From positions 1 through 64,000 of the forward strand of contig NZ_JTEO01000006.1 of NCBI RefSeq assembly GCF_024500045.1: a stretch of 64,000 bases of DNA. Reading direction: 5' to 3'. This document shows, one piece after another, positions 46,138 to 54,127 of this stretch. Position numbers and translations under genes: made by a program. The stretch is from Methanolobus chelungpuianus. Its GTDB lineage: Archaea; Halobacteriota; Methanosarcinia; Methanosarcinales; Methanosarcinaceae. The notes below the pieces were generated by a model that saw only the letters and a program-made list of their open reading frames with translations, was not told where the DNA came from and ran no database searches. Each line of letters starts with the position of its first letter. The first letter of the stretch is position 1.

Positions 46138-46821
46138 ATGAATAAAAAAAACATCCTCGTCCTTATAAGTGCACTTTTGATAATAGGAATTACACAAGCA
46201 AGTGCGTTCAATGTCACCTATAGTAGTACTGATAATGAGATATTTGAAAGAATTACTACTTTGTCACAAAATGGGGTTAAAAACTGCACTAATCCTGAAA
46301 GTCCCATATATGACTCATCGGTTGTGAAAGCATATGGAAATGTTCCTTTTATTAATAATGCAAGCCAGCTAAATGAATTTACAGACAAATTAAGACACGT
46401 CAGAGAAAACTCATGGAAAGAAATTGATTTTTATCCTAATGGGTCCATTGTTAGATATGGTTCAGACCCGTCAAGAGGTTATTTTCTAATAGAATTATAT
46501 GATAATGGGGAGGGAAATTATTCTGAAGAAGATACCAGAGAGATTTACGATATCGTAGAAAAATACGCAATAAAAAATGGAGTTGAAGATATTCCTGTTG
46601 TTTTTACACTAACAAAAGAAACAGATTTCATAGGTTTTGTGGAGTATCCTGTTTATAGATATGATATTGATAATAAGACTGTAGGAATCTCAGGTATAAA
46701 CAATTCCATGAATAGTACAAATAACACAAGCCTTCATAATAGTCAAAATATACCTTTCTCAGGAATTCTAATCAGTCTTCTTATTATTGCAGTTGCATAT
46801 ACAATAATTAAAAAGGAATAG
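46138..46821 (+). CDS. Membrane-anchored homologue of the protease prodomain
   Basis: 227 residues: signal peptide (~1-23), a ~150-residue extracellular region, an Asn/Ser-rich linker and a C-terminal transmembrane helix (GILISLLIIAVAYTII). The extracellular region follows the protease propeptide motif by motif: KAYGNVPFINNASQLNEFTDKLRHVR against KVQGEIPELESGKEVYEWTNHVDKIR, then RYGSDPSRGYFLIELYDN against AYGTDAKGYFVVMLYDK, and VEKYAIKNGVEDIPVVFT against ITKYATKSSIKNVPIVFT. There is no protease domain. It may inhibit or chaperone the protease at the cell surface (inference). GGGAGT precedes the ATG. Confidence 0.7.
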   Translation: MNKKNILVLISALLIIGITQASAFNVTYSSTDNEIFERITTLSQNGVKNCTNPESPIYDSSVVKAYGNVPFINNASQLNEFTDKLRHVRENSWKEIDFYPNGSIVRYGSDPSRGYFLIELYDNGEGNYSEEDTREIYDIVEKYAIKNGVEDIPVVFTLTKETDFIGFVEYPVYRYDIDNKTVGISGINNSMNSTNNTSLHNSQNIPFSGILISLLIIAVAYTIIKKE

Positions 46822-46850
46822 GATGCATTATAAGTAGACTTCTACCATCT

Positions 46851-47211
46851 AACGTAAGATGGAAACAATATCTTTGCTGATAGATAGTATCCTCTGATCA
46901 TAAACAACAGCTCCACGTGGTTGAATCGATGGAATGTCTTTTTATCGACTTTGTAACTCTCAGCTACTTTTCCAAATCTCTGACAGCTAATTGAGAAGAC
47001 AACACGAATTTTTCTCTGATCTCATAATAAAGGTGTTTTTGCAATTGATATTTACTGAAAACCGGTTATTGTATGCAAAATCTGAAATGTGATCGCATGC
47101 TTTATTAAAAGATTCCATTGTTCTCAGTAACTGGTCATGTTGTTGCTGAGTGGTTACTAATTTACTTTTAATGGTTAGGAGCATGCTATCACATAAAAGA
47201 TATGGATACAT
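46851..47211 (-). pseudogene. TnpB (IS200/IS605) N-terminal relic
   Basis: The minus strand starts MYPYLLCDSMLLTIKSKLV and continues QQQHDQLLRTMESFNKACDHI, the N-terminus of TnpB. After frame changes it reads LYYEIREKFVLSSQLAVR, AESYKVDKKTF and QPRGAVVYDQRILSISKDIV, all in TnpB order. The catalytic region is missing and at least two frameshifts are present. Confidence 0.6.
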
Positions 47212-47297
47212 ATGATTTTAAAGTACAGTAAGTAGACTGAAAGTATTCGGGTTCAGATTTAAAAGAAAGGCTAATCGTTGTAGTTAACGGAATTCCT

Positions 47298-47317
47298 CCC
47301 ATAACTGAAGTTATGGG
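47298..47317 (-). repeat. Hairpin at the probable left end of the IS200/IS605 relic
   Basis: CCCATAAC-TGAA-GTTATGGG is a perfect 8 bp stem with a four-base loop, located about 90 bp upstream of the tnpB relic start. IS200/IS605 ends carry such subterminal hairpins, which the TnpA transposase recognises. Confidence 0.5.
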
Positions 47318-47336
47318 TATCCTTCCTCAATTCATC

Positions 47337-47465
47337 GTGAACAGTCCCATCGGCGTCTCTGAATACCAGCTGATGCAGTCACGACCGGAAAATTAGAGAT
47401 CAAGCCCTCCTTCTATTGAAGAGATTGAAGAGGAACTTATGAAGGGAGAGGAAAAAAGAGGATAA
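47337..47465 (+). pseudogene. C-terminal fragment of a YhcG/DUF1016-type nuclease
   Basis: The frame reads VNSPIGVSEYQLMQSRPEN, TAG at 47394-47396, then PPSIEEIEEELMK and a TAA. 'NPIGVS.Y.L...LPE.L...LPT.EE...EL' is the closing pattern of DUF1016 (YhcG-like PD-(D/E)XK) proteins. The remainder of the gene is absent. Confidence 0.5.
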
Positions 47466-47505
47466 TATGCAGATGGGAAACCCTACAATTTCCCCAAGTC
47501 ACAGC

Positions 47506-48243
47506 TTACTCATTCAGATATGTGCCCTCTCCTGTGACAAGCCCACCATTTACTATTACCCATCCATCCTGAGGTCCGGAGAAATCAGTTATAATTAATT
47601 CTCTATAACTGTTAGACTGCGCTCCTCCAATCCACCATTCGTTCTGTGCTTCCAGCTGAATGTAAATCTGGACGTTTGCATCGGGCGAGGCTTCGTAGTG
47701 AGCGTAAATACGGCTGTCATAGCTATAGGAGATTGCATTCCTATAATTGGTGATCGTACCCAGGTTGGTGCTATTGTATCTAGGCATAAGAACTTCTGCA
47801 TTGCCTACTGGGTTCCTTGTATCGATCGTGTCATTTGAAAAAACTATAATAGCAAAGTCCACAGCTCGTGGATATGTATCTGGTCCATCTCCCCTCAAAG
47901 CAAATTTAGGCTCTATCTTCTCAGTTCTCATCGAAAGCATAGGTCCGTGTTCTGTTTCTACAAAGGTGGTTTCCCATTTAACCCTCTGATTGTCATAAGT
48001 GGAATTTATGATATTCTGTCCTACAGAAGAAGTATTGTTCAGCATAGGCAGTGGCATATAAAAAGTGACATTGCTCAGGGGCGAGTCGGTTGTGATTTGA
48101 ATAAGGTAGTAATAGCTTTCCTTGGATGTACTATTGTACACTTCCAGCTTTTTCTCTTCCCACCAGAGAGACAGCAGACCAGCTGAAACGACTAATATCA
48201 AGATAAAGACAATCCAGATCTTGAGCAGAGTTTTCATTCTCAT
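47506..48243 (-). CDS. Membrane-anchored extracellular protein, unknown
   Basis: About 245 residues: an N-terminal transmembrane helix (TLLKIWIVFILILVVSAGLLSLWW) followed by an extracellular beta-rich region with several N-glycosylation-type sequons (NST, NVT, NTS, NDT). ATG 48243 is chosen because AGGTGGCG lies just upstream; the open frame extends to 48369 without conserved-looking sequence. A paralogous C-terminal remnant lies at 44596-44694. No family recognised. Confidence 0.6.
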   Translation of the reverse strand: MRMKTLLKIWIVFILILVVSAGLLSLWWEEKKLEVYNSTSKESYYYLIQITTDSPLSNVTFYMPLPMLNNTSSVGQNIINSTYDNQRVKWETTFVETEHGPMLSMRTEKIEPKFALRGDGPDTYPRAVDFAIIVFSNDTIDTRNPVGNAEVLMPRYNSTNLGTITNYRNAISYSYDSRIYAHYEASPDANVQIYIQLEAQNEWWIGGAQSNSYRELIITDFSGPQDGWVIVNGGLVTGEGTYLNE

Positions 48244-48345
48244 TTTTCGCCACCTGATATAATTGTGAGATGTTTTATAAGGCATATAATTGTTTTCAGA
48301 AACTAACTCTAAGATGCTATCACCAAAGCACATCAACAAAGAAAG

Positions 48346-48367
48346 GAGATGCTCCCAGGGGCATCTC
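48346..48367 (-). terminator. Hairpin after the phospholipase-like gene
   Basis: GAGATGC (48346-48352) pairs with GCATCTC (48361-48367) around an eight-base loop. It lies 24 bases beyond the minus-strand stop at 48391 and is followed on that strand by CTTTCTTTG. Confidence 0.5.
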
Positions 48368-48390
48368 ATTATGCAGGAATCTCAATTTTA

Positions 48391-49523
48391 TCACAACATT
48401 ATATAATCATATAATCCGTGATTGTATCTTGCTGTCTTCTGAACGCACTGCGCAGTATAGTAATTCAAGGTTATATCTGTCCTCCAGGTAGAGCTGGTTG
48501 TCATTTTGTTTTTGATATAATCGTAATACTGAGCACTATAATCAGCATTATCTTCAACTGCCTGTTCTGGATTCGTGACTGTGATTTTCTGAGTATTTCC
48601 TGAAACATATGATTTGAAATTATATCCAGTACTCCAATTACTGCTTACGTGGCTTTCATATGTATTGTGGATAGCAGCATTGAACAAAGCATCTACGAAT
48701 CCACCAAGGTAGTCTGTGGCCCCTTTACTATGGAACGGAAGACCTACATCCGATAAATAGTGGCTTGAGTATCCAAATCTCTGATGAGCTGTGGCATAAT
48801 ACCCATTATTTATTGCAAATATTGCAGAATCCGCGAATTCATCACATCTGCTTGGTGCGCCTCCAATTCCCCAAAAAGCATCTTCGTAATGATTGTAGTA
48901 CCTATATGCATAAGGATCAAAACCACTCGCATCTGGGTCGTCAGCAGCATCACGAGCATAACTTCTATAGGATGAACCATCACAAGAGTAGTTAGCAAAA
49001 TCTTTATGTGGGGTACTATACCATTTAATTTCGATGGACTCGCTTTTTTCCTTTATAAAACGTTCTTCCATTATCTTGCTTACATTGCTCAATGCAAGAT
49101 TATCCTCAGCTGTAAACTTCTCCGGGTATCTGTTCCAGATATCCTGCAAATCAGCTTTTAGTTTTCTTTGTCTTCCTTCCCGAGATTAGATTCATCAACT
49201 GCAGCCATATAAGCAGCTTGACTTTCTTTATCAGTTGCTGCAAAGGCAATCCAGCTGTAAGGAGATGCTTTCACAACATCCGGTAAAGAGGCCTGTAGAT
49301 TCAAATAATCTTCAACCTTTTTCATTCCTTCTTCGCCCAACTCAGCTTCCAAAGCTTCCATTTGTAATTGAGAAGCATCTTTGATATGAGAAGCATCATT
49401 GATTGAGGTTGCCACTTTTTTTTCTTTGGTCGCAGCCATTGCTGATGGTGTAAGACAGAGACACAACAGCAAAGCAATACATAGCAATGCACTGTATTTT
49501 CGATTCATTTCTTTAAACCTCAT
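48391..49523 (-). pseudogene. Secreted zinc-dependent phospholipase C/S1-P1-like protein, frameshifted
   Basis: The first frame (49523-49158) encodes a signal peptide (LLCIALLLCLCLTPSAMA) and a helical start; the second (49149-48391, 252 residues) holds the catalytic-type segment HYEDAFWG, then RFGYSSHYLSDVGLPFHSKG and HNTYESHV, resembling the His/Asp zinc ligands of the phospholipase C/P1 nuclease fold. The frames join near the A-rich 49160-49175: shifting one base turns ...KEDKEN into a frame reading LKADLQDIWNRYPEKF. Either one base has been lost or two products are made. GGAGAAGGAAA precedes the ATG. Leader copy 2 lies directly upstream. Confidence 0.55.
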
Positions 49524-49548
49524 TTTCCTTCTCCTGAGGCAAGAAACG

Positions 49549-49716
49549 CAAAGCTTAAACTAAATAAAAGCTAACATTACCATGCCTCAGGGCAATTCAG
49601 GAATCCAGGACGATATCTCCATAATACTGTCTGGATTTCGGCTATATTTCTTTATGTAGTAATAGAAAAATAGTAGCAATGTATAAAGCAGTTATGGCCT
49701 TTTCATCCAACTCAAA
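49549..49716 (-). repeat. Duplicated leader cassette, copy 2 (before phospholipase-like gene)
   Basis: The minus strand repeats the 44694-44860 sequence: GTTGGATGAAAAGGCCATAA, CTTTATACATTGCT, CTATTACTACATAAAGAAAT, CCGAAATCCAG with CTGGATTC, and the ending GCCCTGAGGCA. It stops about 26 bp before the ATG of the frameshifted hydrolase. Confidence 0.65.
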
Positions 49717-49808
49717 TTTGTGCTAACAATCAGCCTATCAAGTTAAGCAGGAGAGACGAACCACTCTGTGGAATGAAGTAGGAAACCATTAGTTATAACG
49801 AGTGTAAT

Positions 49809-50090
49809 TTACCAATTATAGGCATCATCGTGGTGAGAGAAATGTACAAGCGAAACTGTCCTCTGTTTCATATCCACTGCCAAGATAAGCACAAAGCTAG
49901 TCATAATGTGTACCCTATAATAGCCAGCAAGCTCGTTACGTAGGGGTTTAAATCGAGTTGGATTTTCGAGAATTTCGCTAATCTTCTTTTCAAGCACATT
50001 CTGCAAATGAGGATTTTTCTTCGTAAGCCTCTTGATATCCTTCTGACACTCTGGCAAGATGTAAAGGGAATAACTCACATCAATCACCAA
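49809..50090 (-). CDS. RelE/ParE-superfamily toxin
   Basis: 93 residues: YSLYILPECQKDIKRLTKKNPHLQNVLEKKI, then RFKPLRNELAGYYRVHI...FVLILAVD and LVHFSHHDDAY at the C-terminus. This is the RelE/YafQ-like mRNA interferase layout. It lies five bases downstream of its antitoxin gene. A homologous toxin with a different partner lies at 62470-62733. Confidence 0.78.
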   Translation of the reverse strand: MVIDVSYSLYILPECQKDIKRLTKKNPHLQNVLEKKISEILENPTRFKPLRNELAGYYRVHIMTSFVLILAVDMKQRTVSLVHFSHHDDAYNW

Positions 50091-50095
50091 AAAAG

Positions 50096-50383
50096 TTATT
50101 TGAATATGTCAGATATGTCTTTGACAGGTACAGCCGTGTTCTTATCTGATCTCAGGATCCTTTCGATCACTTCTTCCTTTATTGGCAGTTCATCAGCAGG
50201 ATGCCAATCTATCATCTCACAAAACTCAGCATCCTCCTCTGAAATGCTCTTATCCCGGATATAGACTTCAAGTATCTTTCGTTTCTGTATTCCATCCTGT
50301 GCGACCTTAGACCACTTTACCCATGAAAGTGCCTGAATCTTATCGTAAAGTTCGTCATCAATTGGAATAGTTAATGTAGCCAT
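50096..50383 (-). CDS. Antitoxin with RHH-type N-terminus
   Basis: 95 residues. The N-terminus (LTIPIDDELYDKIQALSWVKWSKVAQDGIQKR) has the beta-strand/helix/helix rhythm of VapB/RHH DNA-binding antitoxins; the acidic C-terminal half (EEDAEFCEMIDWHPADELPI) would cover the toxin. Its ATG overlaps the stop of the small upstream gene (TAATG), and it ends five bases before the toxin. Confidence 0.7.
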   Translation of the reverse strand: MATLTIPIDDELYDKIQALSWVKWSKVAQDGIQKRKILEVYIRDKSISEEDAEFCEMIDWHPADELPIKEEVIERILRSDKNTAVPVKDISDIFK

Positions 50384-50538
50384 TAATTATCACAGTTCCT
50401 TTGAAAACGTTCAAATTCATCAAGCATCTCAATCTTCTTCTGAATGCTTTCTTTTGCGACCTGAACCCAGTTAATATCCGGCAACGAGTCCATCTCGTTC
50501 TTGAGCTCTTCTGGAATGGCTATGGTAAACCTTTTCAT
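50383..50538 (-). CDS. 51-residue RHH antitoxin-like protein
   Basis: MKRFTIAIPEELKNEMDSLP followed by INWVQVAKESIQKKIEML aligns with the DNA-binding N-terminus of the next gene (IPIDDEL...WSKVAQDGIQKR). It has only a short tail, so it could bind the operator without neutralising the toxin. The start codon is ATG 50538. First gene of the three-gene toxin-antitoxin unit. Confidence 0.6.
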   Translation of the reverse strand: MKRFTIAIPEELKNEMDSLPDINWVQVAKESIQKKIEMLDEFERFQRNCDN

Positions 50539-50825
50539 GAATAACACCAATTGCATAGGATTATGCATTTGCACATATATTTAGTTAATGCGTAGGGGGG
50601 ACGACAATTGAAGGGAACACGAATCTACAGAAAAGACGGCTTTTTCTCCCGGTAAATGCAAAAAAGAAGGGCTATTAAAGCTGTATTATGTTACGAAATG
50701 ACTTTTTTGAGCAATATCTTATATTGTGCCTCTGATTTGTAATAGAAGGGTGATTCCTCGAGTTAATTGACAAATGAAGGACAATTAATACTTTCTCACT
50801 CATGCTATCAATATAGAAAGATATT
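50539..50825. other. Spacer between toxin-antitoxin locus and viperin
   Basis: No coding sequence. It contains promoter space for both directions and an inverted repeat TTAATTG-N13-CAATTAA at about 50764-50790, which may be an operator or a weak terminator. Confidence 0.4.
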
Positions 50826-50861
50826 TTGATATCAAGATGTCTATGCAATTTGATATCAAGA
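50826..50861 (+). promoter_or_regulatory. Two palindromic repeats upstream of viperin
   Basis: TTGATATCAAGA occurs at 50826-50837 and again at 50850-50861, 24 bp apart (about two helical turns). Each core (TTGATATCAA) is a perfect palindrome. They end about 55 bp upstream of the TATA-like AGTATATTTAAT (50915), an arrangement suited to a dimeric regulator. Confidence 0.5.
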
Positions 50862-50949
50862 AATGGCTGTTATAACAGAACCAGCTCAGTGCCAGTAAAA
50901 TTATACAAAACAGAAGTATATTTAATGTATGTATAATATATTGGCAAAC

Positions 50950-51741
50950 ATGAGGATAAGATCAGCAAACTGGCATCTGACCATGGCCTGCAATTATAGC
51001 TGCAGGTTCTGCTTCTACAAAAACATGAAAGGAGAGTTTAAGGGCTGCGAAAGAGCCAGACATATCCTTGAGGTCCTGAAAGCCAGGGGGATCGAGAAGA
51101 TCAACTTTGCCGGTGGAGAGCCGCTTCTGCACAAGGACCTGAACTGCTTCCTGAAGCTGGCAAAAGAGATGGGGTTTGTGGTCAGCATTGTCACGAATGG
51201 TTCGTTGCTAAATGAGAATAATCTCAGGGAAATGAGCGAGTATGTTGACTGGGTAGGCATCTCGGTGGATTCTGCAGAAGAGAAAATAGAAAAACAGCTG
51301 GGAAGAGGTTATGGGAACCATGTGGAACATGTACGGAGAATGTGCAGGCTTGTTCATGATAATGGGATGGGGCTTAAGATCAATACAACTGTCACCAGAC
51401 TGAACTATTCTGAAGATATGAGGCCTTTCATATCCTCGCTGGCTCCTGCCAGGTGGAAGATCTTCCAGATGCTTTCCATGAAAGGCCAGAACAGCGATGC
51501 TTTGGATCCGCTCCTGACCTGTGATGAGTTTGAGATGTTCAGGGACATCAACAAAGGATTGGTATTGAGTAATGGAGCTGCTCCGACATTTGAGTCCACT
51601 GACGATATGCTGGAGTCTTATCTGATCATCGGCTTTGACGGGAACATTCTCCTGAGCAGGGGCAACCAGCGTTCGACAATTCCTTTGGAGGAACTGAACT
51701 GTCTGGAATTAGCAGACCTGGTGGACAGTTGCGAATACTAA
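50950..51741 (+). CDS. Prokaryotic viperin (radical-SAM ddhNTP synthase)
   Basis: 263 residues from ATG 50950. The radical-SAM cluster site is CNYSCRFCF (Cys14, Cys18, Cys21). Viperin-specific blocks follow: KINFAGGEPLLH, VSIVTNGSLL, WVGISVDSAEEKIEKQLGRG, GNHVEHV, LKINTTVTRLNYSEDM and ARWKIFQML, colinear with animal viperin. Viperins convert nucleotide triphosphates to 3'-deoxy-3',4'-didehydro forms that terminate viral RNA synthesis, and pVip proteins are antiviral in bacteria and archaea. ATG 50950 fits leaderless transcription from the TATA at 50915 better than ATG 50929. It is monocistronic; no nucleotide kinase gene accompanies it. The N-terminal amphipathic helix of animal viperin is absent, as in other prokaryotic members. 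Confidence 0.88.
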   Translation: MRIRSANWHLTMACNYSCRFCFYKNMKGEFKGCERARHILEVLKARGIEKINFAGGEPLLHKDLNCFLKLAKEMGFVVSIVTNGSLLNENNLREMSEYVDWVGISVDSAEEKIEKQLGRGYGNHVEHVRRMCRLVHDNGMGLKINTTVTRLNYSEDMRPFISSLAPARWKIFQMLSMKGQNSDALDPLLTCDEFEMFRDINKGLVLSNGAAPTFESTDDMLESYLIIGFDGNILLSRGNQRSTIPLEELNCLELADLVDSCEY

Positions 51742-52095
51742 GAGAAACCTAACATCTTTTTTTCAGTTCGAGAAAGCGGCCATAAACCCTTGATAATATA
51801 AAATGCTACAACTTTTTAGAATATAATGGTTGGATAGAAGATGAAAATAGATAGCTTTACAGAAGTATATATGGCTGTGGAGGAAGCATCTCTCTATGCA
51901 TTAGGATTTGGTAAGATTTCAGAAAGGTTCAGATTACATATTTGACCGCATATCTGAAAAGAAACTCTGCACCAATTTTGCAGAAGGCAGCATTAAGTCT
52001 CTTGAATTCAATTATTGCTGCTGAGACTCGGTGACGTCTTAAGTTTTGTGTTCTGAACAAAAAGCACTCAATAAATAGAAATATATAAAGTATTT
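51742..52095. other. Spacer between viperin and tRNA-Gln
   Basis: Contains one small open frame (51841-51945) and otherwise no recognisable element. The right end carries AT-rich sequence downstream of the minus-strand tRNA. Confidence 0.4.
51841..51945 (+). CDS. Possible 34-residue ORF
   Basis: ATG 51841 to TGA 51943 gives MKIDSFTEVYMAVEEASLYA then LGFGKISERFRLHI. GGATAGAAG directly precedes the ATG. The composition is protein-like, but there is no recognised family; it may be the start of a decayed gene. Confidence 0.3.
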   Translation: MKIDSFTEVYMAVEEASLYALGFGKISERFRLHI

Positions 52096-52171
52096 TGGTA
52101 GCCCGGCACGGATTCGAACCGAGGTTGCGGGATCCAGAGTCCTGCATGATTGACCACTACACTACCGGGCT
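52096..52171 (-). tRNA. tRNA-Gln (anticodon CTG), CCA encoded
   Basis: On the minus strand AGCCCGG (52171-52165) pairs with CCGGGCT (52106-52100), discriminator A at 52099, then CCA at 52098-52096. The anticodon loop is CTCTGGA, giving CTG. The T-loop is TTCGAAT. Confidence 0.92.
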
Positions 52172-52238
52172 GCTACGAAAGTATTCCTTACATTGCAATA
52201 GTAAGATATTAAGATATCGGTCGATGGTTCATGGGTTT

Positions 52239-52640
52239 TTAAAGGTTTTCCGGATTCTCGTTCAGGACAGCTGTCCACCACCATCTGGCCATATCAAGAA
52301 GATCCTTGCTGAACTGGCCTGAAAGGCGATACTCACCGTTACGATTCGATATCAGACCCGCACCTAGCAGCTTGTTGCGCATGGCGTAGAATGAGGCACG
52401 CCCGATATCAAGCTCCTCGAGCATTTTTTCCCACTCGCTGGTCTTGATAGGGTTGCCACTCTTCTGGCGCTCTTCAACCATGATAAGGAATTTCTGGCCG
52501 CGCACGGCAGTGGCTTCTTCCTGGAAGAGCCGTCTCATCAGGTTATAATAGGGGTCCCTGGAGTGAGTTATGCGCGCATTTGCATCGGAACGTATAACGA
52601 TGGTAGTAGACGTGCGTGGCGCATTCTTGACTATAGACAT
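52239..52640 (-). CDS. Winged-helix protein, unknown regulon
   Basis: 133 residues. A basic N-terminal arm (~1-30) precedes a helical segment ([28 protein letters not shown]) and a winged-helix-like region ([40 protein letters not shown]). It ends in [16 protein letters not shown]. It lies 11 bp downstream of the DUF2551 gene on the same strand, suggesting one operon. No family name recognised. Confidence 0.6.
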   Translation of the reverse strand: MSIVKNAPRTSTTIVIRSDANARITHSRDPYYNLMRRLFQEEATAVRGQKFLIMVEERQKSGNPIKTSEWEKMLEELDIGRASFYAMRNKLLGAGLISNRNGEYRLSGQFSKDLLDMARWWWTAVLNENPENL

Positions 52641-52651
52641 GACCCGTTACC

Positions 52652-52984
52652 TTAAACGGCCAGCTGCTGAGTGCTGCCGGATTCAAGCGCACTTCTGATC
52701 AGGTCCGCATATTCTTCTTTGAGTGAATACACAATAGGTGTCTTATAGGACTCCTTGTGGGACCTCAGTATCCCGATCTTGGAGTATATGTATCCGACCA
52801 TTGACGCAACAGCGCTGCGTGAGATCTCATACTTTTCAGTGATAGATGCATGTAATTCATCTACGGTGGTTTCCTTTACGCTGAGGAACTTTGATAATAT
52901 GTGGCTGCGAAGACCATTGACATCAAGTTCGATAAAGCGTTGTAGTCTCCGTTTTATTTTTGATCGAATTGATTCTATAGTCAC
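52652..52984 (-). CDS. DUF2551 family protein
   Basis: 110 residues matching the methanogen DUF2551 family: RLQRFIELDVNGLRSHILSKFLSVKETTVDELH, then a helix-turn-helix-like EKYEISRSAVASMVGYIYSKIGILRSHKESYKTPIVYSLKEEYADLI. A DNA-binding regulator is likely from the winged-helix pattern. First gene of a two-gene unit, divergent from the zinc-ribbon gene at 53135. Confidence 0.75.
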   Translation of the reverse strand: MTIESIRSKIKRRLQRFIELDVNGLRSHILSKFLSVKETTVDELHASITEKYEISRSAVASMVGYIYSKIGILRSHKESYKTPIVYSLKEEYADLIRSALESGSTQQLAV

Positions 52985-53134
52985 ACCTCTTACTATATTG
53001 ATATAGCAGTTTTTATATGAATTTCTATCTATAAATAGGTTTTTAAAGTTTCAGATCATGAGATGCTAAAGGCATACTGGAGTTCTGCACAGGTATCATA
53101 TGCCTCTGCCTATCTCTCAGTTTCCGAGGTGGCC

Positions 53135-53635
53135 ATGTCCTATACTTACGACCTGCAAAACAACACATTGAAAGCCGACGACATTGAACTTCCTCTTGAT
53201 AATCTTGAGCAGAATCTGGTTGGTACCTGCAGCAAGTGTAATGCCGATGTCGTCAGTATAAGTTATCATCTGCTTGACAGGCGGACAGTTGTTGCTTCTC
53301 GATGCTCTGCATGCGGTCGGATGTATGCTATCCTTTATGATGAGTACTGGATATGGCTTGGAGAGCATCCTCTCCTCAGCGTGGCTGATCCTCCCAAACA
53401 GGCCAGCCTGGATAACCTGGATGCAGAGATAAAGGAAATAGCAGAACCTTCTGAAGAGCTGCTGGCTTTACAGGCAATCCCTCTTAAAAAACTGGAAACC
53501 GTGTTCACCCAGGCAGAGATCAAGACCCTGTTTGCAAGGGCAAGCGGCAAGAAATATGTCCGTCAGTATCTTTATCGCGCCCGCAAAAAATATCCCGAGT
53601 TTGGAGAGCTATTTGATATCTACCTGAATATCTGA
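53135..53635 (+). CDS. Zinc-ribbon protein, unknown function
   Basis: 166 residues from ATG 53135, which GAGGTGG closely precedes; the frame is open to 53063 but that extension contains the ribosome site. CSKC (~31-34) and CSAC (~58-61) flank a beta hairpin, followed by YAILYDEYWIWLGEHP. The C-terminal ~60 residues (LETVFTQAEIKTLFARASGKKYVRQYLYRARKKYPEFGELFDIYL) are helical and basic. Possibly a nucleic-acid-binding regulator. Confidence 0.6.
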   Translation: MSYTYDLQNNTLKADDIELPLDNLEQNLVGTCSKCNADVVSISYHLLDRRTVVASRCSACGRMYAILYDEYWIWLGEHPLLSVADPPKQASLDNLDAEIKEIAEPSEELLALQAIPLKKLETVFTQAEIKTLFARASGKKYVRQYLYRARKKYPEFGELFDIYLNI

Positions 53636-53943
53636 AAAGATTATAATTTTGCCAGCAGTTGCATCATGGATCGCAGTTTGGATAAAGTTGGAGATGTAAA
53701 TTTGTTCTAAAGAGCTCTTATTCAGTCCCGCATATACTTTAAAGTGTATATTTAAAAGTAACAGAAAAGTGTTATATTAAATAGAAGCAAATATATATTA
53801 TTAATTTTATTTAGTTTATATTATTTTAGTTTAATTATAAAAATAGAAAATATATCCAGTTTTGTTCGTAGCAATGCGGCCATATTTTGCCTGGAAGGCT
53901 CTACAAATAAGTGAGAGTTATTGTAATAATGAGGAGGATTTTA

Positions 53944-54012
53944 ATGCAAGTAGGTTATTTAAAAGGTTTTCTTAAGTTTTTCTCGTTTAAAATATGCGTA
54001 TTTTTATATTAA
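53944..54012 (+). CDS. Possible 22-residue hydrophobic peptide
   Basis: GAGGAGG lies seven bases before ATG 53944, the best ribosome-binding site in this region. The product (MQVGYLKGFLKFFSFKICVF plus LY) is hydrophobic and basic, and could insert into a membrane. No family known. Confidence 0.4.
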   Translation: MQVGYLKGFLKFFSFKICVFLY

Positions 54013-54127
54013 TATAATTGGCCTCTTGAGGGTACACTCAGCATATCAAAAAAGTCCTAATAAATATAGGGTGCAAACAGAATACTGTGCATGAAAAATT
54101 AGATAAGTTATCCATTATTTAGCTCAG

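Noticed and set aside
47394-47396. TAG inside the DUF1016-type fragment as pyrrolysine
   Set aside because: Only the last ~40 codons of the gene remain and the start is missing; decay explains it better.
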